DNA of 64,000 nt from Panacagrimonas sp052389915 (GTDB taxonomy: Bacteria > Pseudomonadota > Gammaproteobacteria > Nevskiales > Nevskiaceae): the NCBI GenBank assembly GCA_052389915.1, contig JBQTHL010000013.1, positions 62,001 to 126,000 of the forward strand. Reading direction: 5' to 3'. A program made the translations under genes and the position numbers. Shown piece by piece: positions 1 through 7,961 of the stretch. How positions within the stretch are numbered: position 1 is the first letter of the stretch; each line of letters starts with the position of its first letter. A model generated the notes under the pieces. That model saw only the letters and a list, made by a program, of their open reading frames with translations, was not told the origin of the DNA and did no database searches.

Positions 1-575
1 CGGCGCTTCTCCGGCGCCATCGCATTGAGCGTGCGCAGATTGTGCAGGCGGTCGGCGAGCTTGATGAGGATGACGCGCAGATCCTGCGTCATCGCCAGCA
101 GTAGCTTGCGGAAGCTCTCGGCCTGGCGCTCGGCGCGCGACATGCCCTCGATCTTTCCGATCTTCGACACGCCATCGACAAGCCCGGCCACGTCCTTGCC
201 GAACCTGGCTGCGACCTCGTCCTTGGATACGCCGGTGTCTTCGATGACGTCGTGCAGAATCGCCGCGATCAGGGTCGTGGCATCCATGCGCATCTCGCCC
301 AGAATTCGCGCGACAGCGAGCGGATGAAAGATGTAAGGCTCGCCCGAGGTACGGCTCTGGCCTTTGTGTTCCTTGGCCCCGAACTCGTAGGCGCGGCGCA
401 CCTCAGCGATGTGGTCCGGAGGCAGGTATTCCGCGAGCAGCTTGGCCAGCGGCTCGATGCCGTATTCGCGCGCCACGCGCTGCGTACGCAGTGCGAGGCC
501 GATGCGCTGAATGACGGGGAGTTCCATTACCGGAGTGTCCGGCTTCCGCTTGCGAGGCGCCAGTGGCTGCGTCAC
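1..575 (-). CDS. spoT: Bifunctional (p)ppGpp synthetase/hydrolase, N-terminal part (SpoT/RSH family, partial)
   Basis: The minus strand encodes the N-terminus of a RelA/SpoT homolog that runs off the left edge of the window. The start of the HD hydrolase domain is visible: the segment SGEPYIFHPLAVARIL is followed by AAILHDVIED, the HD metal-binding motif that is intact in hydrolase-competent enzymes and degenerate in RelA. I therefore prefer SpoT to RelA. SpoT balances synthesis and breakdown of the alarmone (p)ppGpp in the cytoplasm. Two starts are possible: a GTG at 575-573, directly after an in-frame stop, or an ATG at 527-525. The ATG gives an N-terminus closer to known family members. 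A palindromic repeat (583-709) separates it from the kinase gene upstream. The synthetase, TGS and ACT domains lie outside the window. Confidence 0.85.
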   Translation of the reverse strand, partial: MTQPLAPRKRKPDTPVMELPVIQRIGLALRTQRVAREYGIEPLAKLLAEYLPPDHIAEVRRAYEFGAKEHKGQSRTSGEPYIFHPLAVARILGEMRMDATTLIAAILHDVIEDTGVSKDEVAARFGKDVAGLVDGVSKIGKIEGMSRAERQAESFRKLLLAMTQDLRVILIKLADRLHNLRTLNAMAPEKR

Positions 576-582
576 CTTAAAG

Positions 583-709
583 AATCACGCAAAGGCGCAA
601 AGGAAAGCCAAGAGCGCAAAGACTCAGGAAAAAATTCAATCAGATTTCTTTGCGTCCTTTGCTCTTTTCTCTGCCATCGCAGCTTTAGTCGCTGCTCTAA
701 TGCGTGATT
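583..709. repeat. Palindromic MITE-like repeat, copy 1
   Basis: A 127-bp element is bounded by perfect 9-bp terminal inverted repeats, AATCACGCA at 583-591 and TGCGTGATT at 701-709. Its interior holds CGCAAAGGCGCAAAGG-type repeats on the left and their reverse complements on the right, so the whole can fold into a long imperfect hairpin. It fills the gap between the kinase gene and spoT. A related element lies at 16894-16983. It has no coding capacity of its own, which fits a non-autonomous palindromic element. Confidence 0.7.
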
Positions 710-725
710 ATTGAAAATGCCGGCC

Positions 726-1658
726 TCAGTCGAAGCTGCGCTGAAATTCCTGCTTGAAGCGCGCGCGGAAAGCTTCCGGATCGATGCGGTGATTCTGCGG
801 GCCCACGCGCTCGATCTTGATCGCGCCCATCAGGCTGGCGAGCCGGCCGGTGGTTTCCCAGTCCATGCCCTTGAGCAGGCCATACAACAGGCCGCCGCGA
901 TACGCGTCGCCGCAGCCGGTAGGGTCCGCCAGCGACTCGGCCTTGGCGCAGGGAATTTCCAGCACCTTGCCCTTGTTGAAAATGTGCGAGCCCTTGCCGC
1001 CTCGCGTGACGATCAGTGCGTCCACGCGATCGGCAATCTGCTTGAGCGTGAGGCCGGTGCGCTCGGTCAGCATTTCGGCCTCGTAATCGTTGACAGCGAC
1101 GTAAGCCGCCTTTTCGATGAAGTCGCTTAGTTCCTCGCCGTTGAACATGGGCATGCCCTGGCCGGGGTCGAACAGAAACGGAATGCCGGCCTCCGCGAAC
1201 TGGCGCGCGTGCAGCAGCATGCCATCGCGGCCGTCGGGTGAGATCGAGCCGATCTTCACGCCCTTGGTTTCGATGTCCTGCAAGTGCGAGAAGCTCATCG
1301 CACCGGGATGGAAGGCGGTGATCTGGTTATCGTCGAGATCGGTGGTGATGTAAGCCTGCCCGGTGTAGGCCTCATCGATGGGCTTGAGGTACTGGCGGGT
1401 GACGCCGACCTTGTCCATCCAGGCCGCGTAGGCGTCGAAGTCCTTGCCGACCGTGCCCATGGGTTTGGCGTCACCGCCGAGCTGGTGCAGGTTGTAGGCG
1501 ATGTTGCCGGCGCAACCGCCGAACTCGCGGCGCAACTGCGGCACCAGGAAGGCCACGTTCAGGATGTGCACCTTGTCCGGCAGGATTTCGTTTTTGAAAT
1601 AACCGGGGAACACCATGATGGTGTCGTACGCAAAAGAACCACAGATCAGAGCGGACAT
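726..1658 (-). CDS. PfkB-family carbohydrate/adenosine kinase
   Basis: A 310-residue cytoplasmic ribokinase-fold kinase that phosphorylates a sugar or nucleoside with ATP. The N-terminal half has the glycine-rich segment FGGCAGNIAYNL. The C-terminal catalytic motif is DPTGCGDAYRGG with the likely catalytic base Asp251, a variant of the usual DTTGAGD. The closest named activity in proteobacteria is adenosine kinase, but the substrate cannot be read from sequence. The start is the ATG at 1658-1656, because the open frame upstream lacks family features and runs into the DUF2798 gene. It lies 8 bp after that gene and probably belongs to the long gcv transcript. Confidence 0.85.
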   Translation of the reverse strand: MSALICGSFAYDTIMVFPGYFKNEILPDKVHILNVAFLVPQLRREFGGCAGNIAYNLHQLGGDAKPMGTVGKDFDAYAAWMDKVGVTRQYLKPIDEAYTGQAYITTDLDDNQITAFHPGAMSFSHLQDIETKGVKIGSISPDGRDGMLLHARQFAEAGIPFLFDPGQGMPMFNGEELSDFIEKAAYVAVNDYEAEMLTERTGLTLKQIADRVDALIVTRGGKGSHIFNKGKVLEIPCAKAESLADPTGCGDAYRGGLLYGLLKGMDWETTGRLASLMGAIKIERVGPQNHRIDPEAFRARFKQEFQRSFD

Positions 1659-1666
1659 AGGAATTC

Positions 1667-1891
1667 TCAGTTTCGTGTGAGGCGCGCCACCAGCTTCTGG
1701 CCGAGTGGCGCGAGCAGCAGGATCAGGGGGAAAGCCACGACAAAGGCCAGCGACCAGGCGTGCAGCCAGTGCTGCACATGCCACTGGCTACGCAGGTTGA
1801 ACAGCGTGATGACGAGCGACATGACCATCGACATGTTGATCGCCATGAACAGTGCGAAAACGATCTTTGCTTGGCGGGGTTCAAGCCGCAT
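1667..1891 (-). CDS. DUF2798 small membrane protein
   Basis: A 74-residue protein with two predicted membrane helices. The first contains the MAINMSMVMSLVITLFN stretch and the second ends in a basic tail, a pattern I recognise as DUF2798 (function unknown). The ATG at 1891-1889 is chosen because GGAG lies 6 bp upstream. A further ATG at 1909 is also in frame. Both overlap the 3' end of gcvPB, so translation is probably coupled. The kinase start follows 8 bp after its stop. Nothing in the sequence ties it functionally to glycine cleavage. Confidence 0.7.
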   Translation of the reverse strand: MRLEPRQAKIVFALFMAINMSMVMSLVITLFNLRSQWHVQHWLHAWSLAFVVAFPLILLLAPLGQKLVARLTRN

Positions 1892-3338
1892 TCCAACTCC
1901 AGCGCACATCGAGCTGGCGTGCCGCGCGCACGTCGTCGAGGCGTCGCACCGGCAAGGTCCAGGGCGCGCCCTTGAGCTTGGCGATGTCGGTCTTCGCCTC
2001 GTTCCAGATCGAAATCATGGCGGTCACGAACGAGTCGAGCGTCGCCAGGTCCTCGGTCTCGGTCGGCTCGATCAGCAGGCATTCCGGCACCAGCAGCGGG
2101 AAGTACACCGTCGGCGCGTGGATGCCGAAGTCGAGCAGGCGCTTTGCCACGTCGGTCGCTGTCAGGTCCAGTTCCTGTTTCTGCTTCTTGAGCGTGACGA
2201 TGAACTCGTGGCTCGCGCGACGCGTCGGGAAGGCGAGGTCGAAGCCCTGTTCGCGCAGACGCGCCGCCAGATAATTCGCATTGAGCGTGGCGAACTCGGC
2301 CACGCGGTGCATGCCTTCGCGACCGAGCAGTCGTGCATAGATGTAGGCGCGCAGCAGGACACCGGCATTGCCCATGAAGGTCGAGAGCCGGCCGATGCTC
2401 TGCGGCAAATCTTTCTCTGCGAGCCAGCGATAGCCATCGCCTTCACGACCCACGACCGGCATCGGCATGAACGGCCTGAGCCGCTCCGACACGCCCACCG
2501 CGCCGGCACCCGGACCGCCGCCGCCGTGCGGCGTCGAGAAGGTCTTGTGCAGGTTCATATGAATGACGTCGAAGCCCATGTCGCCGGGCCGCACCTTGCC
2601 GAGAATCGCATTGAGATTGGCGCCGTCGTAATACAGCAGGCCACCGGCCTGGTGAACGATGCCAGCGATCTGCTTGATGCTGCGCTCGAACACGCCCAGG
2701 GTGCTCGGGTTGGTCAGCATGATCCCCGCGGTCTGAGGACCGACTGCGGCGCGCAGCTTTTCCAGATCGACATCGCCGACCGAGTTGGTCGGAATCTCGC
2801 GCGCGACATAACCGAGCATCGTCGCCGTCGCCGGGTTGGTGCCGTGCGCAGCGTCGGGCACGAGGATTTCGCGTCGGGCAGTGTCCCCGCGTGCGCGGTG
2901 ATACGCACGGATCATGGCAACGCCAGCGAACTCGCCCTGAGCGCCCGCCATCGGCGTGAGCGACACCGCGGCCATGCCGGTCACGTCGCGCAGCATCTCC
3001 TGCAACTCGAACAGGCAGGCCAGGTACCCCTGCGAGTGCGACTCCGGCGCCAGCGGATGGCGGCCCAGAAACTCCGGCAACATCGCGAGCTTGTTACAGG
3101 CCCGCGGGTTGTACTTCATGGTGCAGGAGCCGAGCGGATAGAAGTGCGTGTCGATGCTGAAGTTCAGCCGCGACAGCCGCGTGTAATGACGCACGGTCTG
3201 CAGCTCGGAGACTTCCGGCAGGCGTGGCGGCGTCTTGCGGCGCAGCGCTTCCGGCACCGCCGACAGATCGACCGGAACCGGAGGATGCTGCGCGGCAGCG
3301 CCGCGGCCGGGAGAGGACAGCTCGAAGATCAGTTCCAT
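1881..3338 (-). CDS. gcvPB: Glycine dehydrogenase (decarboxylating) subunit 2
   Basis: A 485-residue C-terminal half of the split P-protein. With GcvPA it decarboxylates glycine and passes the aminomethyl group to the lipoyl arm of GcvH. The pyridoxal-phosphate lysine lies in HMNLHKTFSTPHGGGGPGAG, and LGSCTMKYNP and LVPDAAHGTNPA are further family signatures. Length is normal for the split form. It starts 13 bp after tpx, so the two P subunits are separated by a peroxidase gene. Its 3' end overlaps the DUF2798 gene. Expression should depend on the glycine riboswitch upstream of gcvT. Confidence 0.96.
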   Translation of the reverse strand: MELIFELSSPGRGAAAQHPPVPVDLSAVPEALRRKTPPRLPEVSELQTVRHYTRLSRLNFSIDTHFYPLGSCTMKYNPRACNKLAMLPEFLGRHPLAPESHSQGYLACLFELQEMLRDVTGMAAVSLTPMAGAQGEFAGVAMIRAYHRARGDTARREILVPDAAHGTNPATATMLGYVAREIPTNSVGDVDLEKLRAAVGPQTAGIMLTNPSTLGVFERSIKQIAGIVHQAGGLLYYDGANLNAILGKVRPGDMGFDVIHMNLHKTFSTPHGGGGPGAGAVGVSERLRPFMPMPVVGREGDGYRWLAEKDLPQSIGRLSTFMGNAGVLLRAYIYARLLGREGMHRVAEFATLNANYLAARLREQGFDLAFPTRRASHEFIVTLKKQKQELDLTATDVAKRLLDFGIHAPTVYFPLLVPECLLIEPTETEDLATLDSFVTAMISIWNEAKTDIAKLKGAPWTLPVRRLDDVRAARQLDVRWSWNAA

Positions 3339-3351
3339 CGAATTCCTGGGT

Positions 3352-3852
3352 TTAGCTCAAGGACTTCAGCGCCGCGTCGTAATTCGGCTCGTTGGCGACT
3401 TCGGTCACCAGTTCGGCATGCACGACCTTGTTGTCCGGGTCGAGCACCACCACCGCGCGCGCGGTCAGGCCGGCGAAGGGGCCGTTCTCGATCAGCACGC
3501 CGTAGTCCTTCGCGAAATGCGCGCCGCGCATCATGGACAGGTTCACCACATTCTTGAGACCCTCGGCGCCGCAGAAGCGCGCCTGCGCAAACGGCAGGTC
3601 GGCGGAGATGCACAGCACCACGACGTCCTTCAGGCTGGCGGCCTTCTCGTTGAACTTGCGCACGCTGGTCTGGCACACCGGCGTGTCGATGGACGGAAAG
3701 ATGTTGAGCACCTTGGTCTTGCCCGCGAAATCGTGCGGGGTGAGATCCTTGAGATCTCCGGCAACGAGGCGAAAACCGGGAGCGTCGCTGCCGACCGTGG
3801 GCAGTTCTCCATTGGTCTGGAACGGGGTACCGCGCAGGGTAATGGTGGCCAT
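3352..3852 (-). CDS. tpx: Thiol peroxidase, atypical 2-Cys peroxiredoxin
   Basis: A 166-residue peroxiredoxin that reduces lipid and hydrogen peroxides using thioredoxin. The peroxidatic cysteine is Cys60 in SIDTPVCQTS, and the resolving cysteine is Cys94 in ARFCGAEG, at the spacing expected for Tpx. A third cysteine, Cys81, lies in LCISAD. Full length. The gene lies 14 bp after gcvPA and 13 bp before gcvPB, so it is part of the glycine cleavage operon, an unusual place for tpx. In that position it would be co-induced with glycine catabolism. No separate promoter is evident in the 14-bp gap. Confidence 0.95.
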   Translation of the reverse strand: MATITLRGTPFQTNGELPTVGSDAPGFRLVAGDLKDLTPHDFAGKTKVLNIFPSIDTPVCQTSVRKFNEKAASLKDVVVLCISADLPFAQARFCGAEGLKNVVNLSMMRGAHFAKDYGVLIENGPFAGLTARAVVVLDPDNKVVHAELVTEVANEPNYDAALKSLS

Positions 3853-3866
3853 CTATTGAACTCCTC

Positions 3867-5225
3867 TCAGGTTGATGCCGCGCGCAGGCGGCGCAGGGTA
3901 TCGGCGTAAAGCCGGATGTCGGATTCGGTGCGGGTCTCGGTAGCGCAAACCAGCAGCGCGTGACCGAGTTCGGGGAAGTGTTCGGACAAATCGAAGCCGC
4001 CGAAGATGCCGGCGTCGGCCAGACTTTGAAGCACGGGTGCAACCGGGGCGGGCAGGCGCAGCACCGCTTCGTGAAAACGCGCACCGCTGAAAATCGGCGC
4101 GACGCCGGGAACAGTGCTCAGAGCTTCGACCAGCTTGCGCGTGTTGGCCATCGACGAGGACGCCACCTTGGCCAGCCCGAGCGGGCCGAGCAGCGAGAGA
4201 TAAATCGTCCCGGCCGTGACCAGCAGGCCCTGGTTGGTGCAGATGTTGGACGTGGCCTTGGCGCGGCGGATGTGCTGCTCGCGCGCCTGCAAGGTGAGCG
4301 TGAAGCCCTGCTTGCCCTCGAGGTCCACCGTGCGGCCGACAATACGACCCGGCATCTGCCGGGCCAGCGATTTGCGCGCGGTCAGAAAACCGAAATACGG
4401 ACCACCGCTGGAGAGCGGCGAGCCCAGTGGCTGGCCCTCACCGCAGACGATGTCGGCGCCCTTGGTTCCCCACTGGCCGGGCGGCTTGAGCACGGCGAGC
4501 GAAGTCGGATTCACCAACGCAATCACCAGCGCGCCGTGCGCGTGCGCCCAGTCGGTGAGCGCATCCACGTCTTCGAGCACGCCGAAGAAGTTCGGCTGCG
4601 CAATCACGACCGCGGTCGGCGCCGGACCTTCGGTCATCGTGAGCAGCGTCTGCCCGGTAGCGGCGTCGAAAGCCAAAGTGCGAGCGACCACGCCCTGCGC
4701 CGCGGTGCAACTCGTCACCACCTCGGCGTAGAAAGGATGCAGCGCACGCGGTAGCAACACGTTCATCGACGTGTTCACGTCGTTGGCGCGCGCCGCCATC
4801 AGCACCGCCTCGGCGAGCGCAGTGGCGCCGTCGTAGAGCGAGGCGTTCGACACCTCCATGCCGGTGAACTCCGACATCATGGTCTGGAACTCGTACAGCA
4901 ATTGCAGCGTGCCCTGGCTCGCCTCGGCCTGGTAGGGCGTGTACGCCGAATAGAACTCGCCGCGCGTGGTGATCTCCCACACCGCCGCAGGGATGTGGTG
5001 CTCGTACGCACCCGCACCACAGAAGTTGATCAGGCGCCCGTCCTGCGCCGCACGCTCCGACATCAGGCGCGAGATCTCCATCTCCGAAAGACCCTCCGGC
5101 ACGCCCTTGAGCTTGCCGCAGCGCAGGTCCGCAGGAATCTCGTCGAACAAGGCGTCGATGGAAGGGCTGCCGATGCGTTCGAGCATCGTGCGGACATCGG
5201 TTTCGGTATGGGGGATGAAGGGCAT
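3867..5225 (-). CDS. gcvPA: Glycine dehydrogenase (decarboxylating) subunit 1
   Basis: A 452-residue N-terminal half of the split glycine decarboxylase. Family signatures include MPFIPHTETDVRTML at the start, FCGAGAYEHHIPA, YTPYQAEASQGTLQ and NICTNQGLL. It forms an oligomer with GcvPB. The PLP lysine lies in the partner subunit. It begins 39 bp after gcvH and is followed by tpx after 14 bp. Split P-proteins are typical of Gram-positives and scattered proteobacteria, so this is a useful lineage marker. Confidence 0.96.
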   Translation of the reverse strand: MPFIPHTETDVRTMLERIGSPSIDALFDEIPADLRCGKLKGVPEGLSEMEISRLMSERAAQDGRLINFCGAGAYEHHIPAAVWEITTRGEFYSAYTPYQAEASQGTLQLLYEFQTMMSEFTGMEVSNASLYDGATALAEAVLMAARANDVNTSMNVLLPRALHPFYAEVVTSCTAAQGVVARTLAFDAATGQTLLTMTEGPAPTAVVIAQPNFFGVLEDVDALTDWAHAHGALVIALVNPTSLAVLKPPGQWGTKGADIVCGEGQPLGSPLSSGGPYFGFLTARKSLARQMPGRIVGRTVDLEGKQGFTLTLQAREQHIRRAKATSNICTNQGLLVTAGTIYLSLLGPLGLAKVASSSMANTRKLVEALSTVPGVAPIFSGARFHEAVLRLPAPVAPVLQSLADAGIFGGFDLSEHFPELGHALLVCATETRTESDIRLYADTLRRLRAAST

Positions 5226-5264
5226 TGGGAATACTGGTGAACGATCAGGAGAGCGAGACGAACA

Positions 5265-5654
5265 TCAGGCCGATTCGAGGACTTTTTGATAGCCCGCCGC
5301 ATCGAGCAGCGTGTCCACATCCGCCGCGTTGGCCGGCTTCATCTTCCACATCCAGCCGGCGCCATAGGGGTCGGTGTTGAGCGTCTCCGGCGCATCGGCG
5401 AGCGCGGGATTGTTGGCGATGACTTCGCCCGCAATCGGCGCATACACATCGGACGCGGCCTTTACCGACTCGACCACCGCGCAGGAATCGCCGGCCGAGA
5501 GCTTGCGCCCGACCTTGGGCACTTCGACGAACACCAGGTCGCCCAGCGCGTGCTGTGCGTGATCGGTGATGCCCACGGTGACGGTGCCATCCGCCTCTTG
5601 GCGAACCCATTCGTGGGACTTGGCGTATTTGAGTTCGCTGGGGGTGTTGCTCAT
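5265..5654 (-). CDS. gcvH: Glycine cleavage system H protein
   Basis: A 129-residue lipoyl carrier that shuttles the aminomethyl group between the P, T and L proteins. The lipoylated lysine is Lys65 in VESVKAASD. SHEWVRQE near the N-terminus and NTDPYGAGWMWK near the C-terminus are standard H-protein landmarks. Full length. It lies 33 bp after gcvT and 39 bp before gcvPA, in the riboswitch-led operon. An L protein (lpd) begins at 63256 in this window but is far away. Confidence 0.97.
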   Translation of the reverse strand: MSNTPSELKYAKSHEWVRQEADGTVTVGITDHAQHALGDLVFVEVPKVGRKLSAGDSCAVVESVKAASDVYAPIAGEVIANNPALADAPETLNTDPYGAGWMWKMKPANAADVDTLLDAAGYQKVLESA

Positions 5655-5687
5655 GAGGTGTGCTCCGTGAATTCGTTGAGTTGTTCG

Positions 5688-6770
5688 TTAGGGCAGCAAT
5701 ATCTTTCCGTTGCGCGCGAACGGCGGCTTGACGAGGCGCGCGGCCTGCCATTCGCCGCGAATCTCGACTTCGCACGCGGTCTCGTCGGTCGGTTCGATGC
5801 GCGCCAGCGCGATCGAACGCTTGAGCGTCGGCCCGAAGCCGCCGCTGGTGATCTCGCCCTTCGCGCCCGAAGCGAAGCGCACCGGCATGTGTGCGCGTAG
5901 CACACCGCGGCCTTCCAGCAGCAGACCGACTTGGCGGCGGTGCGGCGTCTTCTGCTGGGTTTCCAGCGCGGCGCGGCCGATGAAGTCGCGGCCTGGTGTG
6001 AACGCCACGGTCCAGCTCAATCCGGATTCGAGCGGCGTAACCGACTCGTCCATGTCCTGGCCGTAAAGGTTCATGCCGGCTTCCAGTCGCAAGGTGTCGC
6101 GCGCGCCCAGCCCTATGGGCTTCACGCCGGCCGCCAGCAGGTCGATCCAGAACCCGACCAATTGCGCGTGCGGCGCCACAATCTCGTAGCCATCCTCGCC
6201 GGTGTAACCGGTGCGGGCGACAAACAGGCCGTCCTCTTCGCAGGCATTGAACGGCGTCAGCAGCGACGCGGCCTTCGCCGGCGTGGCCGACAGGAGCGTT
6301 TCCGTGATCGCACGCGCCTGCGGACCCTGCACCGCGAGAATGCCCAGGTCGTCGCGCCGCTTGACCTCGACTCCAAACGCCGGCGCATGCACCTCGAACC
6401 ACGCGCAATCCTTGTCCGCCGTGCCCGCGTTGACCACGAGGCGGAAATAGGTCTCGTCGCGGTAGTAGGCGATGAGGTCGTCCAGCACGAAGCCGTCTTC
6501 GCGCAGCAGGCAGGAGTAGAGCGCCTTGCCCGACACCTTGAGCTTGTCCACATCGTTGGCCAGCAGGTGCCGCAGGAATTCGCGCACGCGCGGTCCGTGC
6601 AGATCCACCACCACCATGTGCGCCACATCGAACATGCCCGCGTGCGCGCGCACCGCGTGGTGCTCCTCTAACTGCGAGGCGTACTGGATGGGCATTTCCC
6701 AGCCGGCGAAATCCACCAGGCGCGCGCCGAGTTGGCGGTGCTGTTCGTATAAAGCCGTTCGTTTGAGCAT
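5688..6770 (-). CDS. gcvT: Glycine cleavage system aminomethyltransferase (T protein)
   Basis: A 360-residue protein that transfers the methylene group from aminomethyl-GcvH to tetrahydrofolate and releases ammonia. Signatures: LVDFAGWEMPIQY and MFDVAHMVVVDLHG near the N-terminus, RTGYTGEDGYEI mid-protein, and LEAGMNLYGQDMD for the folate site. The start ATG at 6770-6768 gives the standard N-terminus. The open frame upstream is riboswitch sequence. It is the first gene of the gcv operon and its leader is a tandem glycine aptamer ending about 40 bp upstream. Confidence 0.96.
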   Translation of the reverse strand: MLKRTALYEQHRQLGARLVDFAGWEMPIQYASQLEEHHAVRAHAGMFDVAHMVVVDLHGPRVREFLRHLLANDVDKLKVSGKALYSCLLREDGFVLDDLIAYYRDETYFRLVVNAGTADKDCAWFEVHAPAFGVEVKRRDDLGILAVQGPQARAITETLLSATPAKAASLLTPFNACEEDGLFVARTGYTGEDGYEIVAPHAQLVGFWIDLLAAGVKPIGLGARDTLRLEAGMNLYGQDMDESVTPLESGLSWTVAFTPGRDFIGRAALETQQKTPHRRQVGLLLEGRGVLRAHMPVRFASGAKGEITSGGFGPTLKRSIALARIEPTDETACEVEIRGEWQAARLVKPPFARNGKILLP

Positions 6771-6810
6771 GCGATCCCGTGGCGCCAGTGGCGTAACAAC
6801 CGTCGTGATC

Positions 6811-7042
6811 GCTCCTCTGTCTTCCCGGCAACCAGCCCGGACCTGAGAGTTCAGGTGCGCTTGAACGCACGCATGCCCCATCGGTGGTCTGCCCGAACCG
6901 ATAACCCGGGCAGACGCTCTCCAGAGTCGACACGCCGACCTTTCGGCCGACTTCCACGCGCTCCATTTGCCTGAGCGATTGACGAGCGTGTTTGCGCCTT
7001 CGGCGCCGTCACCTCACGAATGAAGGGACGGTCTCTCGCGCG
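6811..7042 (-). promoter_or_regulatory. Tandem glycine riboswitch
   Basis: On the minus strand two consecutive glycine aptamers precede gcvT. Aptamer 1 (about 7042-6928) has GAGAGACCG, then GCCGAAGGCGCAAAC and CTCAGGCAAA. Aptamer 2 (about 6927-6811) has ACTCTGGAGAG, ACCGATGGGGCATGC, AACTCTCAGGT and the closing GACAGAGGAG. These blocks, their order and the short linker match the gcvT/glycine riboswitch class. In this class glycine binding normally turns expression of the cleavage operon on. The expression platform is presumably in the roughly 40 bp before the gcvT ATG. Confidence 0.95.
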
Positions 7043-7112
7043 TGGATTGGTGTCGCGGACGGATCATACCGATTGAGTCGGTGACCGGGAAGCCGCCAGC
7101 AACCCAAGCGGA

Positions 7113-7176
7113 TAGCCCGGATGCAATCGGGAGACGCAACGATTGACGGGAATGCCCCGGATTTCATCCCGGCTAC
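7113..7176. repeat. Imperfect palindromic repeat upstream of the gcv riboswitch
   Basis: TAGCCCGGAT at 7113-7122 pairs with ATCCCGGCTA near 7166-7175 with one mismatch, around a partly self-complementary centre. The pattern resembles the dispersed 'TAGCCCGGATG...ATTTCATCCGGGCTA' type repeats common in proteobacteria. It lies between the riboswitch leader and the small membrane protein gene. Confidence 0.5.
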
Positions 7177-7181
7177 GCTTG

Positions 7182-7508
7182 CTACGGTTCCTTAGTTAAC
7201 AACCATACCGCGCCCCAACCCACCGCAAGGAAGACCAAAGCTACAGGCAATGCCAGAAAGATGCGCTTGAAAGAAAAGCCTGAAGGCGCGATGCCGTAGC
7301 CACGTTTCGATGAAAAGAATTTCTCGGAGGTGAATTCGCCGAAAAGATACAGCGGCGGGCCGACTGCAATGAACAAAGCCCACTGTGTTTTGGAGTGCGG
7401 AATTGCCGGCCAGAACCACAAGAGCAGAAAACCCGCTACGAGAAGCCACGCACAGGCCAGCACCGGTAAGAGTCGAACCCACCGAAAGAATGCGCTTCTA
7501 GATGCCAT
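7182..7508 (-). CDS. Hypothetical small membrane protein
   Basis: A 108-residue protein with about three hydrophobic segments: one near residues 10-30, one around 40-60 and one at the C-terminus. There is a basic patch in between. I recognise no family. The ATG at 7508 is preferred to the in-frame TTG at 7526, which lies inside an A-rich stretch. The gene is on the same strand as apaG, whose stop is about 20 bp upstream of this start, so they may share a transcript. The neighbourhood gives no functional clue and a spurious ORF cannot be excluded. Confidence 0.5.
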   Translation of the reverse strand: MASRSAFFRWVRLLPVLACAWLLVAGFLLLWFWPAIPHSKTQWALFIAVGPPLYLFGEFTSEKFFSSKRGYGIAPSGFSFKRIFLALPVALVFLAVGWGAVWLLTKEP

Positions 7509-7529
7509 GCTTTTTTTACTACGCAACCC

Positions 7530-7916
7530 TCAGTTCAACGCCTTCGGCACCGCCAACCGGAACGGCGCGATGCGCGCATCGAAAGCCTCGCGCGTGTCCG
7601 AGTGAATCATGTTGAACTCGCCGTGCATGGTGCCGACGGGGGTGTCGAGCGGGCAGGCGCTGGTGTATTCGAAGGCCTCGCCCGGCGCGAGGATCGGCTG
7701 GTGTCCCACCACGCCGGGACCGCGCACTTCTTCCACTCTTCCTTCGCCGCTGGTGATGACCCAGTGGCGCGAAACGAGCTGCACGGTGCTGTCGCCCTCG
7801 TTGCGGATGGTGATGTGGTAGGCGAAGAAGTAGCGCTTCGCGTTGGGGTCGGACTGCTCGGCGACGTAGCGCGGTTGCGCCACGATGCGAACGTTGCGGG
7901 TTAGGGTATTGGACAT
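7530..7916 (-). CDS. apaG: ApaG protein (Co2+/Mg2+ efflux-associated)
   Basis: A 128-residue single-domain ApaG protein with an immunoglobulin-like beta fold. Signatures are YFFAYHITIRNEG near residues 30-42, SRHWVITSG, EVRGPGVVGHQPIL and TPVGTMHGEF. The family is linked to divalent metal tolerance and in E. coli sits with apaH and ksgA, which are not seen here. The start is the ATG at 7916, giving the canonical MSNTLTRNV beginning. It lies about 45 bp downstream of the AsmA-like gene on the same strand. Confidence 0.93.
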   Translation of the reverse strand: MSNTLTRNVRIVAQPRYVAEQSDPNAKRYFFAYHITIRNEGDSTVQLVSRHWVITSGEGRVEEVRGPGVVGHQPILAPGEAFEYTSACPLDTPVGTMHGEFNMIHSDTREAFDARIAPFRLAVPKALN

Positions 7917-7961
7917 GGCGGATTGTAGACCGAGAGCCGGCCGGCGCATTGGGCTGGCCTT

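Noticed and set aside
1284..3557. A 757-codon plus-strand frame over the kinase and gcvPB.
   Set aside because: It is antisense to well-supported genes, as are the other long His/Arg/Glu-rich frames, and is a product of high-GC codon usage.
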